Shown piece by piece: positions 8,635-18,388 of a DNA stretch of 64,000 bases. The notes under the pieces were generated by a model, which saw nothing but the letters and a program-made list of their open reading frames with translations, searched no databases and was not told the origin of the DNA. Made by a program: the position numbers and the translations under genes. Positions within the stretch are counted from its first letter, which is position 1. Every line of letters starts with the position of its first letter. Source of the DNA: Vibrio sp. JPW-9-11-11 (GTDB lineage: Bacteria; Pseudomonadota; Gammaproteobacteria; Enterobacterales; Vibrionaceae); assembly GCF_013369335.1 (NCBI RefSeq), contig NZ_SZQJ01000004.1:434001-498000 (forward strand), in the 5' to 3' direction.

Positions 8635-9387
8635 ATGTGGAAATGGCTCCATCCTTATGCCAAACCGGAATCCGCTTATCAACTGTGTGGAAAGTTACTC
8701 CCTTGGTTTTCAATGCTAGCCCTATTGTGTCTCTCCGTAGGCACGGTATGGGGCCTAGCCTTTGCCCCCTCCGATTACCAACAAGGCGATAGTTTCCGAA
8801 TCATTTATATTCACGTTCCTTCTGCTATTTGGTCTATGGGCGTGTATATGTCGATGGCGATAGCGGCTTTTATTGGCATCGTATGGCAAGTTCGTCTTTC
8901 AGATATGGCAGCATCTGCGATGGCGCCAATTGGTGCGGTCTACACTTTTATCGCTTTGCTCACTGGCGCGGTATGGGGTAAGCCTATGTGGGGAGCGTGG
9001 TGGGTATGGGATGCACGTCTAACTTCCGAGTTGATTCTGCTGTTTCTCTATTTAGGGGTGATTGCCCTTTACCACGCGTTTGATGATCAGAAAACAGCCT
9101 CAAAGGCGGCGGGGATTCTTGCCATTGTGGGTGTCGTCAACCTACCTATCATCCACTTTTCTGTTGAGTGGTGGAACACCCTACACCAAGGGGCGACCAT
9201 CACTAAGTTTGAGAAACCATCGATTTCGAGTGACATGCTATGGCCACTGTTACTCAATATTTTTGGTTTTGCATTCTTCTTTGGTGCGGTGACTATGATT
9301 CGGCTGCGCAACGAGATCATAAATAAAGAGAGTCATCGCCCTTGGGTGTTGAAGCTGGCACAAGCCGCATCTCAGAGAGGTAACTAA
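8635..9387 (+). CDS. ccmC: CcmC, heme-handling protein (loads CcmE)
   Basis: Membrane protein of 250 residues that binds heme and attaches it to CcmE. The tryptophan-rich WWD motif WGAWWVWDARLTSE lies near 117-130, flanked by periplasmic histidines in YIHVPSAIW (near 58) and LHQGATI (near 180), the expected heme ligands. I prefer ATG 8635 (start MWKWLHPYAKP); a GTG at 8623 would add four residues. The gap of 100 bases from ccmB is the largest inside the operon and contains no terminator that I can see. Confidence 0.95.
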   Translation: MWKWLHPYAKPESAYQLCGKLLPWFSMLALLCLSVGTVWGLAFAPSDYQQGDSFRIIYIHVPSAIWSMGVYMSMAIAAFIGIVWQVRLSDMAASAMAPIGAVYTFIALLTGAVWGKPMWGAWWVWDARLTSELILLFLYLGVIALYHAFDDQKTASKAAGILAIVGVVNLPIIHFSVEWWNTLHQGATITKFEKPSISSDMLWPLLLNIFGFAFFFGAVTMIRLRNEIINKESHRPWVLKLAQAASQRGN

Positions 9388-9389
9388 TT

Positions 9390-9596
9390 ATGCATTTTGA
9401 ATCTTTGAGTGATTTCTTAGCCATGGGCGGTTATGCCGGCTATGTTTGGAGCGCATTTGGTATTACATTTGGCGCCATGTTGATTTTACTGTGGGTGAGC
9501 GTTAGGCGTGGACGCCGCTTACTCAACGAGGTACAAGCCAAAGTCGAACGACAGGCGCGTATTGATGCGGCGAAAAATTTGGAGAACACATTATGA
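9390..9596 (+). CDS. ccmD: CcmD, small heme exporter subunit
   Basis: Protein of 68 residues with one membrane helix (about 15-37) and a charged cytoplasmic tail ([19 protein letters not shown]). The N-terminal [16 protein letters not shown] is the typical CcmD signature. It stabilises CcmABC with CcmE and is needed to release holo-CcmE. It starts 3 bases after the ccmC stop and overlaps ccmE by 4 bases (ATGA). Confidence 0.95.
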   Translation: MHFESLSDFLAMGGYAGYVWSAFGITFGAMLILLWVSVRRGRRLLNEVQAKVERQARIDAAKNLENTL

Positions 9597-10078
9597 ACCC
9601 AAGACGTAAAAAGAGGCTCGGCATTGTTCTTGCGATCTTTATTGGTATTAGTGCCACAATAGGCCTAATGCTTTATGCTCTTAACCAAAATATGGACTTG
9701 TTCTATACCCCAACGGAGTTGGTTAACGGCAAACCTGATGGAACGAAGCCTGAAGTTGGTCAGCGTCTGCGTATTGGCGGTATGGTCGTGGTTGGTTCAG
9801 TCAAGCGTGACCCTGAATCTTTGCGTGTTTCTTTCGATTTGCACGATGTTGGCCCGTCGGTCACTATTGTTTACAACGGTATTCTTCCAGATTTGTTCCG
9901 CGAGGGGCAGGGTATTGTCGCTCAGGGTGTTTTAAAAGATGCAACGACCGTTGAAGCGTTCGAAGTACTGGCAAAACACGACGAAGAGTATATGCCACCT
10001 GAGATTGCGGAAGCGATGAAGAAAACACATGAACCGCTTCAATATACCGAACAACAAATACAAGGAAGTGGTCAATGA
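9593..10078 (+). CDS. ccmE: CcmE, periplasmic heme chaperone
   Basis: Protein of 161 residues with an N-terminal membrane anchor (about 9-30) and a periplasmic OB-fold. The covalent heme-binding histidine is His129 in [11 protein letters not shown], with Tyr133 as the expected axial ligand, matching the HxxxY motif of E. coli CcmE. It shuttles heme from CcmC to CcmF. It overlaps ccmD and ccmF by 4 bases each. Confidence 0.97.
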   Translation: MNPRRKKRLGIVLAIFIGISATIGLMLYALNQNMDLFYTPTELVNGKPDGTKPEVGQRLRIGGMVVVGSVKRDPESLRVSFDLHDVGPSVTIVYNGILPDLFREGQGIVAQGVLKDATTVEAFEVLAKHDEEYMPPEIAEAMKKTHEPLQYTEQQIQGSGQ

Positions 10079-12033
10079 TTGCAGAAATCGGTCACTTTGC
10101 GCTGATCATCTCTTTAGCGCTAGCGGTATTATTGAGTCTCTTACCGTTAGTCGGAGCATCAAAAAACAACACACTATTAATGAATAGTGCCAGACCTCTT
10201 TCTTGGGGAATGTTTTTATTACTCGCGCTGTCATTTGTCATTTTGCTTTGGGCGTTTTATGTCAATGATTTCACACTGAATTACGTTGCTAGCAATTCAA
10301 ATAGCCAGTTACCTTGGTACTATCGCCTAACGGCGGTTTGGGGAGCGCACGAAGGCTCATTACTACTTTGGGTACTGATCCAGGCTGGCTGGACGGTGGC
10401 CGTGGCCTCATTTAGCCGTGGCATGCCACAGGAGTCGGTCGCGCGAGTGTTAGCGGTGATGGGCATGATCACGGTAGGGTTCTTGCTGTTCATCATCCTA
10501 ACTTCTAACCCGTTCTTGCGTACATTGCCGTTCTTTCCAGTTGATGGCCGCGACTTGAACCCGCTTCTTCAAGATCCTGGTTTAATCATCCATCCACCTA
10601 TGCTTTACATGGGTTATGTTGGTTTTTCCGTGGCGTTTTCATTTGCGATTGCCTCACTAATGACTGGCCGTTTAGACACCGCTTGGGCGCGCTGGTCTCG
10701 TCCTTGGACAACCGCCGCATGGCTGTTCTTAACACTGGGTATCGCGCTTGGTTCATGGTGGGCGTATTATGAGCTCGGCTGGGGAGGCTGGTGGTTCTGG
10801 GACCCAGTTGAGAATGCCTCATTTATGCCTTGGCTCGCCGGTACCGCGCTGATGCACTCGTTAGCCGTGACAGAGAAGCGTGGTACGTTTAAAGCTTGGA
10901 CTGTTCTACTGGCAATCTCTGCATTCTCACTGAGCTTACTGGGGACTTTCTTGGTGCGCTCGGGCATTTTAGTGTCGGTGCACGCATTTGCTTCTGATCC
11001 TGCGCGTGGGATGTTTATTCTCGGCTTCCTTGTGTTTGTCATTGGGGGATCGTTGCTGCTGTTCGCAGTTAAAGGGGCGTCGGTACGTGTGCGTGGTAAC
11101 TTTGACCTTGTATCGCGTGAGAATGCGTTGCTTGGCAACAACGTGCTGCTGATCGCTGCGCTAGTCGTGGTGTTAGTGGGTACCTTACTGCCGCTAGTTC
11201 ATAAACAGTTAGGTCTAGGCTCAGTGTCTATTGGCGCTCCTTTCTTTGACATGTTGTTCGCCTGGTTAATGATTCCGTTTGCCTTCTTACTCGGCATTGG
11301 GCCTCTGGTTCGTTGGAAGCGCGATAACTTGGCGAAACTGGCCAAACCTATGCTGCTATCGGGTGTTGCTTCGCTCTCACTGGCCGCAGTATGTGTGCTG
11401 CTGTTCTCTGATCATTTCCTATTTATGGCCTATTTGGGCTGGGTAATGGCATGGTGGATCATATTGTTGCACGGTTATGAATTGCATCAACGAGCGACTC
11501 ACAGACACACGTTCCTTGAAGGGGTGAAAAAGCTTCAGCGAAGTCACTGGGCAATGATGCTAGGTCATTTGGGATTGGCGGTGAGCATAATCGGTATCGC
11601 CATGGTTCAAAACTACAGTATCGAGCGTGATGTTCGTTTAGCACCTGGCGAGAATTTCCAAATTCAAGGTTACGATTTCTACTTCCAAGGCGTGCGCGAT
11701 AAAGACGGTCCAAACTATGATGGCTATATCGCTGACTTTGAAATTACCTTAGATGGCCGCTATATCAATACGTTGCACGCAGAGAAGCGCTTTTATACCA
11801 CGGCACGTTCGATGATGACCGAAGCGGCGATAGATCGAGGCGTCACTCGCGATTTGTACATTGCTTTGGGCGAGCGTTTGGATGACAACAAGTCATGGGC
11901 TGTACGCATTTATCACAAGCCGTTTGTTCGTTGGATTTGGGCTGGTTCGTTACTTATGGCTCTAGGCGGTGCGATCGCTATTAGTGATAAACGTTACCGT
12001 TTCAGAAAAAGTGCCAAGGCTCAGGAGGCGTAA
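10075..12033 (+). CDS. ccmF: CcmF, cytochrome c heme lyase subunit
   Basis: Large membrane protein of 652 residues. The WWD heme-handling motif [18 protein letters not shown] lies near 236-253 and the family-typical GSHEGS-like AHEGSLLLW near 90-98. It receives heme from holo-CcmE and, with CcmH and CcmI, ligates it to the reduced CxxCH of apocytochromes in the periplasm. It overlaps ccmE by 4 bases and shares one base with the ccmG start. Length and hydrophobic profile are normal. Confidence 0.97.
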   Translation: MIAEIGHFALIISLALAVLLSLLPLVGASKNNTLLMNSARPLSWGMFLLLALSFVILLWAFYVNDFTLNYVASNSNSQLPWYYRLTAVWGAHEGSLLLWVLIQAGWTVAVASFSRGMPQESVARVLAVMGMITVGFLLFIILTSNPFLRTLPFFPVDGRDLNPLLQDPGLIIHPPMLYMGYVGFSVAFSFAIASLMTGRLDTAWARWSRPWTTAAWLFLTLGIALGSWWAYYELGWGGWWFWDPVENASFMPWLAGTALMHSLAVTEKRGTFKAWTVLLAISAFSLSLLGTFLVRSGILVSVHAFASDPARGMFILGFLVFVIGGSLLLFAVKGASVRVRGNFDLVSRENALLGNNVLLIAALVVVLVGTLLPLVHKQLGLGSVSIGAPFFDMLFAWLMIPFAFLLGIGPLVRWKRDNLAKLAKPMLLSGVASLSLAAVCVLLFSDHFLFMAYLGWVMAWWIILLHGYELHQRATHRHTFLEGVKKLQRSHWAMMLGHLGLAVSIIGIAMVQNYSIERDVRLAPGENFQIQGYDFYFQGVRDKDGPNYDGYIADFEITLDGRYINTLHAEKRFYTTARSMMTEAAIDRGVTRDLYIALGERLDDNKSWAVRIYHKPFVRWIWAGSLLMALGGAIAISDKRYRFRKSAKAQEA

Positions 12034-12587
12034 TGAATAAGAAATTATTGTTTATTCCACTGGTCGCGTTTCTTGGTTTGGTGGCGGTTTTCGCCACTCA
12101 ACTTATCAAGAATCAGCACGGTGATGATCCAACTAAACTCGAGTCGGTACTGGTGGGTAAACCAGTACCGAGTTTTCGCCTAGAAGACTTAGCAGAACCT
12201 GGGAAGCTTTACGACCAAGCGATTTTTAAAGGAGAGCCTTTGCTGCTCAACGTTTGGGCGACTTGGTGTCCTACCTGTTACGCTGAGCATCAATACCTAA
12301 ATGAGCTGGCCTCAGATGGGGTGAAGATTATTGGTATGAACTATAAAGACGACCGAGAGAAAGCCGTCGGTTGGCTTAACGATTTAGGCAACCCATATCT
12401 GATTAGCCTGTTTGATGGTAACGGCATGCTCGGGTTAGATCTCGGAGTGTACGGTGCGCCAGAGACGTTCCTTATTGATGCCAATGGCATCATTCGGTAT
12501 CGCCATGTAGGGGATGTCAACCCGCGTAATTGGAATGAAATACTTAAGCCTAAGTATCAAGCAATGCTTGAGGAGGCGAAACAATGA
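12033..12587 (+). CDS. ccmG: CcmG/DsbE, thiol-disulfide oxidoreductase
   Basis: Protein of 184 residues with an N-terminal membrane anchor (about 4-23) and a thioredoxin fold. Active site Cys79-Pro-Thr-Cys82 in WATWCPTCYAEH, the CcmG-type motif. The conserved cis-proline region appears as YGAPETFLID. It keeps the apocytochrome CxxCH or CcmH cysteines reduced. It overlaps ccmH by 4 bases. The name dsbE is also used. Confidence 0.96.
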   Translation: MNKKLLFIPLVAFLGLVAVFATQLIKNQHGDDPTKLESVLVGKPVPSFRLEDLAEPGKLYDQAIFKGEPLLLNVWATWCPTCYAEHQYLNELASDGVKIIGMNYKDDREKAVGWLNDLGNPYLISLFDGNGMLGLDLGVYGAPETFLIDANGIIRYRHVGDVNPRNWNEILKPKYQAMLEEAKQ

Positions 12588-13066
12588 AAAAGTGGTTATT
12601 AACGCTGACGATCAGCTTATTGCTGGCGCTTTCTGCTCACGCCGCGATTGAAGTCTACGAGTTTGAGAGTTTAGAGCAAGAACAACAGTTTAAAGAGCTG
12701 GGAAACACGCTTCGTTGTCCTAAATGTCAAAACAATACTATCGCAGATTCTAATGCCGAGCTTGCGGTAGACTTACGTCATAAAGTGTACGAGATGACCA
12801 AAGAAGGTAAGTCTAAGCAAGAGATTGTAGACTACATGATCGCGCGTTACGGTAACTTTGTAACCTACAATCCTCCTTTTACACTGGCGACTTCGATTCT
12901 CTGGCTAGGCCCGCTAGCGGTGGTGTTATTTGGCTTTGGATTTATCGTTGTGCGGAGTCGTCAAACAGGTGCTCAAATGACCAAAAGCCAGCAACAGTGG
13001 GACGACGAAAAAGAAGCCCGTCTTAAGGCGTTGCTCGATGAACAGAATGATGGAGATAAGCAGTAA
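12584..13066 (+). CDS. ccmH: CcmH, apocytochrome thiol reductase subunit
   Basis: Protein of 160 residues: signal peptide (about 1-20, ending SAHA-A), then a three-helix bundle with redox motif LRCPKCQNN (Cys45, Cys48), then a membrane helix (about 103-125). This is the short CcmH form, with the TPR part encoded separately as ccmI, unlike the fused E. coli CcmH. It takes part in apocytochrome c reduction and heme ligation with CcmF and CcmI. Confidence 0.96.
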   Translation: MKKWLLTLTISLLLALSAHAAIEVYEFESLEQEQQFKELGNTLRCPKCQNNTIADSNAELAVDLRHKVYEMTKEGKSKQEIVDYMIARYGNFVTYNPPFTLATSILWLGPLAVVLFGFGFIVVRSRQTGAQMTKSQQQWDDEKEARLKALLDEQNDGDKQ

Positions 13067-14286
13067 TGACGTTATTTTGGATAGCTTCGATCATTCTAGT
13101 GGCGATCAGCATACTCTTGATTGCGCTGCCGTTTATCAAACAAAAAGCCAATAATGATGCCGCCTTGCGTGACGAGCTTAATAAAGCTTTTTATAAGGAT
13201 CGGCTTGAAGAACTAGAAGAAGAGAGCGATGAAGGCTTAGTTGAGGATCAACAAGAACTGATTGAAGACTTAAAGCAATCACTGCTTGATGATATTCCAA
13301 CTGATCAAAACAAAATCGCAGAGAACTCGTTTTCACCGCTGACGGTGATATTACCGTCTGCTTTGCTCGTCGTTGTGCTCTCTTACGGGCTCTATTTCAA
13401 GTTTGGTGCTTCGCAAGATGTCATGGAATGGCAAGAGGTGAGTGCTAACTTACCAGCTTTGTCGAAGAAACTGATGTCGCCTCAAGGCGCTGCTTTGAGT
13501 GACGATGAAATGCAAGACCTTACGCTCGCTCTGCGTACTCGGCTTCATTATCAACCCGATGACTCGACCGGTTGGTTACTGTTGGGTCGAATTGCGTTAG
13601 CTAACCGTGATGTAGATACCGCGATTGGCTCAATGAAAAAAGCGTATAGATTAGAGCCAGAAGACACCGATGTTATGTTGGGCTATGCGCAAGCGTTGAT
13701 GCTTTCACAAGATGATGTTGACCAAGATAAGGCCCGCAATATCTTGGGTAAGTTGGTTCAGCAAGATTATGTCGACTTACGGGTTTTCTCGCTACTTGCC
13801 TTTGATGCGTTTGAGCGCAAAGATTATGCTGCCGCGGTACGTTACTGGACCATCATGCAACAAATGATTGGCCCAGAGGATAGCCGTTACGAAATGCTTT
13901 CACGCAGTATCGAGAATGCACAGAAGCAAATGGGTCAGCAAATCGGAACTGGCGAGTCGGTTTCAGTGACCATTCAACTTGGAAAAGAGGTGACAGCCGA
14001 CCCGAACGCAGCGCTCATTGTTTCGATTCATTCTGCTGATGGATCGCCAATGCCAGTTGCGGCTGCGAGATATCCGGTTGGAACCTTCCCTCGTACTGTG
14101 ATACTCGACGATGGCAATAGTATGCTGCAAGAGCGTAAGCTCTCATCCCTTGACTCTTTGCTAGTGCGAGTACGTATAGATAGTGATGGAAACGTCGCAA
14201 CCAAACAGGGGGACTGGTTTGGTGAGAGCGAAGCCGTTAGAATGGGCGAACCCGTTGAAGTGGTAATTAATAATCAGTACCAGTAG
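13066..14286 (+). CDS. ccmI: CcmI, apocytochrome c chaperone with TPR domain
   Basis: Protein of 406 residues. Two N-terminal membrane helices (about 1-20 and 95-115) flank a charged loop with a leucine-rich coiled region (LNKAFYKDRLEELEEE). The periplasmic part holds TPR-like repeats (about 160-260, for example WLLLGRIALANRDVDTAI) and a C-terminal domain (290-406). It binds the C-terminal helix of apocytochromes and presents them to CcmF-CcmH. It shares one base with the ccmH stop and is last in the operon. Confidence 0.95.
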   Translation: MTLFWIASIILVAISILLIALPFIKQKANNDAALRDELNKAFYKDRLEELEEESDEGLVEDQQELIEDLKQSLLDDIPTDQNKIAENSFSPLTVILPSALLVVVLSYGLYFKFGASQDVMEWQEVSANLPALSKKLMSPQGAALSDDEMQDLTLALRTRLHYQPDDSTGWLLLGRIALANRDVDTAIGSMKKAYRLEPEDTDVMLGYAQALMLSQDDVDQDKARNILGKLVQQDYVDLRVFSLLAFDAFERKDYAAAVRYWTIMQQMIGPEDSRYEMLSRSIENAQKQMGQQIGTGESVSVTIQLGKEVTADPNAALIVSIHSADGSPMPVAAARYPVGTFPRTVILDDGNSMLQERKLSSLDSLLVRVRIDSDGNVATKQGDWFGESEAVRMGEPVEVVINNQYQ

Positions 14287-14307
14287 AGACTGATTATCAG
14301 GACGACT

Positions 14308-14336
14308 AAGGCTGGTGGTGACATCAGCCTTTTTTA
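14308..14336 (+). terminator. Rho-independent terminator of the ccm operon
   Basis: Stem AAGGCTG / CAGCCTT with a 10-base loop and a T run, 22 bases after the ccmI stop. It ends just before mlaA, so mlaA must depend on readthrough or on a promoter inside ccmI. Confidence 0.85.
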
Positions 14337-14351
14337 ATGGATATCATAATA

Positions 14352-15113
14352 ATGAAAATTATCAAACCGCAGCACTGGCTTTTGCTGTGTACAATGTTAG
14401 TGGTATCAGGGTGTGCATCGTTACCCGTTGAACAAGACGGTGTGTCAAGTGAAGCGCAAGTTTGGGACCCCATTGAAGGATTCAACCGTTCAATGTGGAC
14501 GATAAACTACGAGTATCTTGATCCCTATTTTGTGCGACCAGTCTCGTTGGCTTATGTCAATTACGTTCCTAGCCCAATTCGTTCGGGCATCAGCAATTTT
14601 CTTGGCAATCTAGATGAACCCGCCAGTATGATCAATAACTTACTTATGGGCAATGGCGGAAAAGCGTTAGACCATTTCAATCGATTTTGGATCAATACGA
14701 CCTTGGGCTTAGGTGGTTTGTTTGATGTTGCTTCAGAAGCTGGGATCACGGATCATAGCGAAAAGGCATTTGGTGATGCTGTTGGTCACTATGGGGTAGG
14801 CCATGGGCCTTATGTGATGGTGCCAGGCTATGGTCCTTGGACAGTGCGAGAAAGCGCGGATCTCGTCGATAGCACGTATATACCGCTCTCCTTTCTCAAC
14901 ATCTGGGCAGGTCTAGGTAAGTGGGCCCTTGAAGGGATGGAAAGTCGTGCTGCGTTGGTCAGTCAAGAGGCGATGTTAGATAACTCTCCAGACCCCTATG
15001 CTCTGACGCGAGACGTCTATATTCAGCATCAAGACTTCAAAGCTGAAGTCGAAACCGATGACTATGATGCTGAAGAAGAAGCCTATCTCGATGATTATCT
15101 TGATGACTTCTAA
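14352..15113 (+). CDS. mlaA: MlaA (VacJ) outer-membrane lipoprotein of phospholipid retrograde transport
   Basis: Protein of 253 residues with a lipoprotein signal ending LVVSGC, then the MlaA domain: WDPIEGFNRSMWTINYEYLD, the family hallmark, at about 32-51 and further conserved FWINTTLGLGGLFD and YGVGHGPY segments. MlaA removes mislocalised phospholipids from the outer leaflet of the outer membrane and passes them to MlaC. I chose ATG 14352 (MKIIKPQHW); ATG 14337 would add five residues and lies in the terminator tail. The acidic C-terminus (AEEEAYLDDYLDDF) is common in vibrio MlaA. No other mla gene is adjacent. Confidence 0.93.
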   Translation: MKIIKPQHWLLLCTMLVVSGCASLPVEQDGVSSEAQVWDPIEGFNRSMWTINYEYLDPYFVRPVSLAYVNYVPSPIRSGISNFLGNLDEPASMINNLLMGNGGKALDHFNRFWINTTLGLGGLFDVASEAGITDHSEKAFGDAVGHYGVGHGPYVMVPGYGPWTVRESADLVDSTYIPLSFLNIWAGLGKWALEGMESRAALVSQEAMLDNSPDPYALTRDVYIQHQDFKAEVETDDYDAEEEAYLDDYLDDF

Positions 15114-15115
15114 AC

Positions 15116-15147
15116 AAAAAAAGGCTTGGTGAACCCAAGCCTTTTTT
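15116..15147. terminator. Bidirectional terminator between mlaA and fadL paralogue 1
   Basis: Stem GGCTTGG / CCAAGCC flanked by an A run on one side and a T run on the other, between two convergent genes. Confidence 0.9.
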
Positions 15148-15160
15148 GTTTCAAGTGAGT

Positions 15161-16468
15161 TTAGAAGGTGTAGTTGGCTTGAATACCGATAAGCCAGATG
15201 CTTCCGCTGACTTCGCCGACAAACTCACCAGCTACAATCTGTGCTGCGTCATCAGAAGTGTAGCCACGCGATTCTTTAATAGGAGCGTCTTTGGCAAGGA
15301 TATAAGTGATACCGCCATCAAGAGTGAACTGTTTACTCACTTCATAGCTAGCACCCAAGCTTAACCAAGTACGGTCGGTTTCGGGAATGGTAATGGTGCG
15401 GTTCTTATCGCTAACCGCTGAAGTGTCGTAAGCAATACCGGTACGAAGAGCAAGCTTAGAGTCTAATTGGTAGGTTGCACCGAGTGCAAAGCGGTAATTA
15501 TCTTCCCAGTTTTCTTCTTTAACCATTTTGGTGCCGTAGGTGTTCAGTTCGGCCTCCAGTTTTTCGAAGCTGCTCCAATCTGTCCAGTTTACACTGGCAT
15601 GGATAGCCAACTTATCATTTAGTTGGTGGAAACTGGCTATCTCTGCCGTTGCGGGAAGCTCCAGCCTCATTGAACCATTGTCACGCGCATTGGCAAGGGC
15701 AATGTTAAAGCCCAATCCTGTGGCGTAACCTTTAAGGTTGAGCTTTACGGCGGACTTATAGGCGAAGCCGACTCGGTGGTCTTCGTTGATTTGCCAGGCG
15801 GTACCTACTTGCCAACCAAATGCGGTATCGTCTCCCTCCATATATTTAAGGGTTGTTCCTTTGGCTGCCGACAACACGTTGTATTGAGGTGTTTTAGCTC
15901 CAAAACTACCTTCACCCATAACATACCTGACACCGCCGCCGATACTGAACTGCTCGTTGAGTTGGTAAGCGAGGTTTAGGTTGGCTTCCATCGTCATCAC
16001 GCTTGCTTCGTTGCCAAAATGTGAGGCAGCAAAATCATTGCCTAAGTCCGTTTCCATGCCATAGTTAGTACCAAGCGCAAAGCCGACGGCCACTTTATCA
16101 TTGTAGCGATGTGAGATGTAAAGATTAGGAATGATAGCATCGTGTGCAAAATCAGATGAAGAAGCATTTGACGTTGGCAATAAAGGACTAGCTGACTTAG
16201 AACCGTCAACAGTGCCGTTCACATCAATATTCGGATCAACATAAATAGCCCCAACAGAGATTTGTGTGCCTTCTAAATGAGTCAGCATCGCTGGGTTGCG
16301 CCACTGCGCACTCGCATTGTCGGCTATCGCAGCTTCACCAGCGTAAGCGCGGCCAAGGCCGGTGGCGGAGTATTCCGCTAACTGGAAACCAGCAGCATGA
16401 ATGGACGTTGACGTTGTCACTAGACCGCACGCTACTGCGAGAGATAGAAGAGTCTTATTGGTTTTCAT
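15161..16468 (-). CDS. FadL-family outer-membrane long-chain fatty acid transporter (paralogue 1)
   Basis: Porin-like protein of 435 residues. Signal peptide about 1-25 (MKTNKTLLSLAVACGLVTT, cleavage after IHA), then AGFQLAEYSATGLGRAYAGEAAIAD-type hatch, with the FadL fingerprint Asn-Pro-Ala in RNPAML. The C-terminus ends QANYTF with the terminal Phe of beta-barrel proteins. FadL channels take up long-chain fatty acids and other hydrophobic compounds. I start it at the ATG whose codon is at 16466-16468; the longer open frame upstream has no signal sequence. It lies next to a second fadL-type gene on the same strand and near fadIJ, which fits fatty acid use. Confidence 0.93.
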   Translation of the reverse strand: MKTNKTLLSLAVACGLVTTSTSIHAAGFQLAEYSATGLGRAYAGEAAIADNASAQWRNPAMLTHLEGTQISVGAIYVDPNIDVNGTVDGSKSASPLLPTSNASSSDFAHDAIIPNLYISHRYNDKVAVGFALGTNYGMETDLGNDFAASHFGNEASVMTMEANLNLAYQLNEQFSIGGGVRYVMGEGSFGAKTPQYNVLSAAKGTTLKYMEGDDTAFGWQVGTAWQINEDHRVGFAYKSAVKLNLKGYATGLGFNIALANARDNGSMRLELPATAEIASFHQLNDKLAIHASVNWTDWSSFEKLEAELNTYGTKMVKEENWEDNYRFALGATYQLDSKLALRTGIAYDTSAVSDKNRTITIPETDRTWLSLGASYEVSKQFTLDGGITYILAKDAPIKESRGYTSDDAAQIVAGEFVGEVSGSIWLIGIQANYTF

Positions 16469-16785
16469 TGTAATGTTCGCTGAATTGATTCTATATCGGT
16501 GGCATGATGATAAAGTTAGAGCTATTACTTTAAAAATTAAAAACACCGTATTGGATGTTTTTGGAGTTTTATATTGCAATTGTTAATTTGGTAGTGAAAG
16601 GTGCTGCTTGTTAAAGAAGTGTTTCAATACTTCAGCGTACACATGTGTTGAATAAAAACCTTTGCGAGTACACTTGTACGCTAGAATTAAGCGTTTGGCC
16701 GCAAGATACTGAGTAGTGGCATAGGGTTAGCCAATAAAAAGGCCAGCGTATGCTGGCCTTAGGATTATATGAGTGTTAGCTGAGT
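16469..16785. promoter_or_regulatory. Upstream region of fadL paralogue 1, with inverted repeats
   Basis: 317 bases without a gene. It holds a perfect 10-bp palindrome ACACATGTGT (16639-16648), an inverted pair AGCGTACA (16634-16641) / TGTACGCT (16675-16682), and the terminator of paralogue 2 at 16739-16760. The repeats sit about 170-215 bases upstream of the paralogue 1 start and may be operators. No regulator is recognised and no FadR-like site was seen here. Confidence 0.4.
16737..16760 (-). terminator. Terminator of fadL paralogue 2
   Basis: Stem AAGGCCAGC / GCTGGCCTT with GTAT loop, followed on the minus strand by a T-rich tract (plus-strand AATAAAA). It begins 25 bases after the stop codon of the gene. 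Confidence 0.8.
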
Positions 16786-18123
16786 TTAGAATTTATGCGT
16801 GTATTGTGCACCAAACAACATCGCTGTCGCTTTGGTTGTTGTATTAAGTACTAAGATGCCATCATTGATAGTGTCGTTAACTTTCTTTTCTTTACCTACC
16901 AAGTACGTAAAGCCAAAGTCAAAAGCTTGATCTTTATTAATATGATAAGTAGCTCCAGCTGAGAACCATTGACGGTCCGAATCGGGTACCGATACTGATG
17001 TCAGCTTATCCTGTACCCCTTCATCAAACATATAACCTACGCGCGCTTCCCAATCCTGGTTGATGTAGTAGGTACCACCAATTGAGTAGTGGAAAGTATC
17101 TTGCCATTGGTATTCTTTAATTTCTGTACCGTTTGTTGTAACCAAACGGTCGAAGTCACTCCAACCAATCCATTGGACACTGTAGTGGACAGCAAACTTA
17201 GTGTCTTCGATACGGTGGTAACCCGAGAACTCAAACATATCAGGCAATGGGATCTTAAGATCACCAATATTTGAGTCGCCATTGTAAGAAACTGTACCGC
17301 CGACCTCTTTCTCCGGACTATAGTGGTAGCTCAGGCCAAAACGATTGTTCTCGTCTAACTCATAGACTGTGCCAATATTAAACCCAAGCGTCCATGTATC
17401 TGCTTCGACGTTAACTAAGTCATCTGTCAAAGGGATGTTAGAAACTTGAGATTGGGTACCCGGAGATTGTCTTTTTAGCTCGCCTTCACCATAGATAATA
17501 TCTAGACCACCACCGATGCTCCATTGTTGGTTGATCCGATATGATGCAGCCAACAAAATATTCATAGTAGTAACATTGGTTACACCGCCGAAAGCATCAG
17601 CGCCAGGTGTTGTAACTAGTGGACCACCACCAAGGTCTAAATGGTCAACATTTGAACCAGCTCCCCAATTACTATCGAACTCGTTAGTTGTCCCAAAATT
17701 TGAGTAAGCACCGAAGCCAACTGCAAACTTATCATTAACTGGATGCACTAAATAAAAGTTTGGTATAACAGACGTTGCATTGTTAGTGGTGTCTGGAATC
17801 GTTTGAGTTGAGTCAGTAGCAAGTGCGTTCAGTTCTGTACCATTTGTAGTAAATTCCGAACCCGTAACTTTTACTTTCGAATCAATAATATTGAAACCTA
17901 GAGAGACTTCAGTACGGTCAAATAGCGACATCGCAGCTGCGTTACGAGACATCACTGATGCGTTATCGGCGATAACCGCGTCACCAGCGAAAGCACGACC
18001 AAGGCCTGTAGCTGACTGTGAATTTAGTTGGAAGCCAGCAGCGAGAGCTTGCTGCGAGGCGAGAGTGGCGGTTGTAATGGTCACTGCTAATAGTGATTTT
18101 TTAAACAGACGCGTCTTGTTCAT
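16786..18123 (-). CDS. FadL-family outer-membrane long-chain fatty acid transporter (paralogue 2)
   Basis: Protein of 445 residues with a signal peptide (about 1-28, cleavage after ALA) and the FadL hatch AGFQLNSQSATGLGRAFAGD. It ends GAQYTHKF with a terminal Phe. The FadL fingerprint Asn-Pro-Ala is Asn-Ala-Ala here (SRNAAAMS), confirmed from the codons near 17935-17950. It is clearly a paralogue of the neighbouring gene, but the sequences have diverged in the extracellular loops. It probably takes up long-chain fatty acids, perhaps with different chain preference. The two copies have separate terminators and so are probably separate transcripts. Confidence 0.93.
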   Translation of the reverse strand: MNKTRLFKKSLLAVTITTATLASQQALAAGFQLNSQSATGLGRAFAGDAVIADNASVMSRNAAAMSLFDRTEVSLGFNIIDSKVKVTGSEFTTNGTELNALATDSTQTIPDTTNNATSVIPNFYLVHPVNDKFAVGFGAYSNFGTTNEFDSNWGAGSNVDHLDLGGGPLVTTPGADAFGGVTNVTTMNILLAASYRINQQWSIGGGLDIIYGEGELKRQSPGTQSQVSNIPLTDDLVNVEADTWTLGFNIGTVYELDENNRFGLSYHYSPEKEVGGTVSYNGDSNIGDLKIPLPDMFEFSGYHRIEDTKFAVHYSVQWIGWSDFDRLVTTNGTEIKEYQWQDTFHYSIGGTYYINQDWEARVGYMFDEGVQDKLTSVSVPDSDRQWFSAGATYHINKDQAFDFGFTYLVGKEKKVNDTINDGILVLNTTTKATAMLFGAQYTHKF

Positions 18124-18334
18124 TTTGCTTTTTCCTTTTCTCTTCGCCTCTGCTGGGCGATATTATTTGAGCAAAAGCTCAGTGGTGGCTGATACTAAGC
18201 TCAAGTATAAGATATAGAAATCCGACCATTGCCAACTTGGGCGATAAAATTATGGAAATGATGTATATCTGGCAGGAAAGTGTTGCAAAAATGGTCTTTT
18301 TAGAGTCTGTGCTCTAATTTTGTGCTAAAAAATT

Positions 18335-18364
18335 GGCTTGGACGAAATATCCAAGCCATGATGG
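18335..18364 (-). terminator. Terminator of the sigma/anti-sigma operon
   Basis: Perfect 8-bp stem GGCTTGGA / TCCAAGCC with a 7-base loop (18335-18357). On the minus strand it is followed by a T run (plus-strand AAAAAATT at 18327-18334). It lies about 32 bases after the stop of the DUF3379 gene. Confidence 0.85.
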
Positions 18365-18388
18365 CGATCACAAAATGTTGCTATTTTG

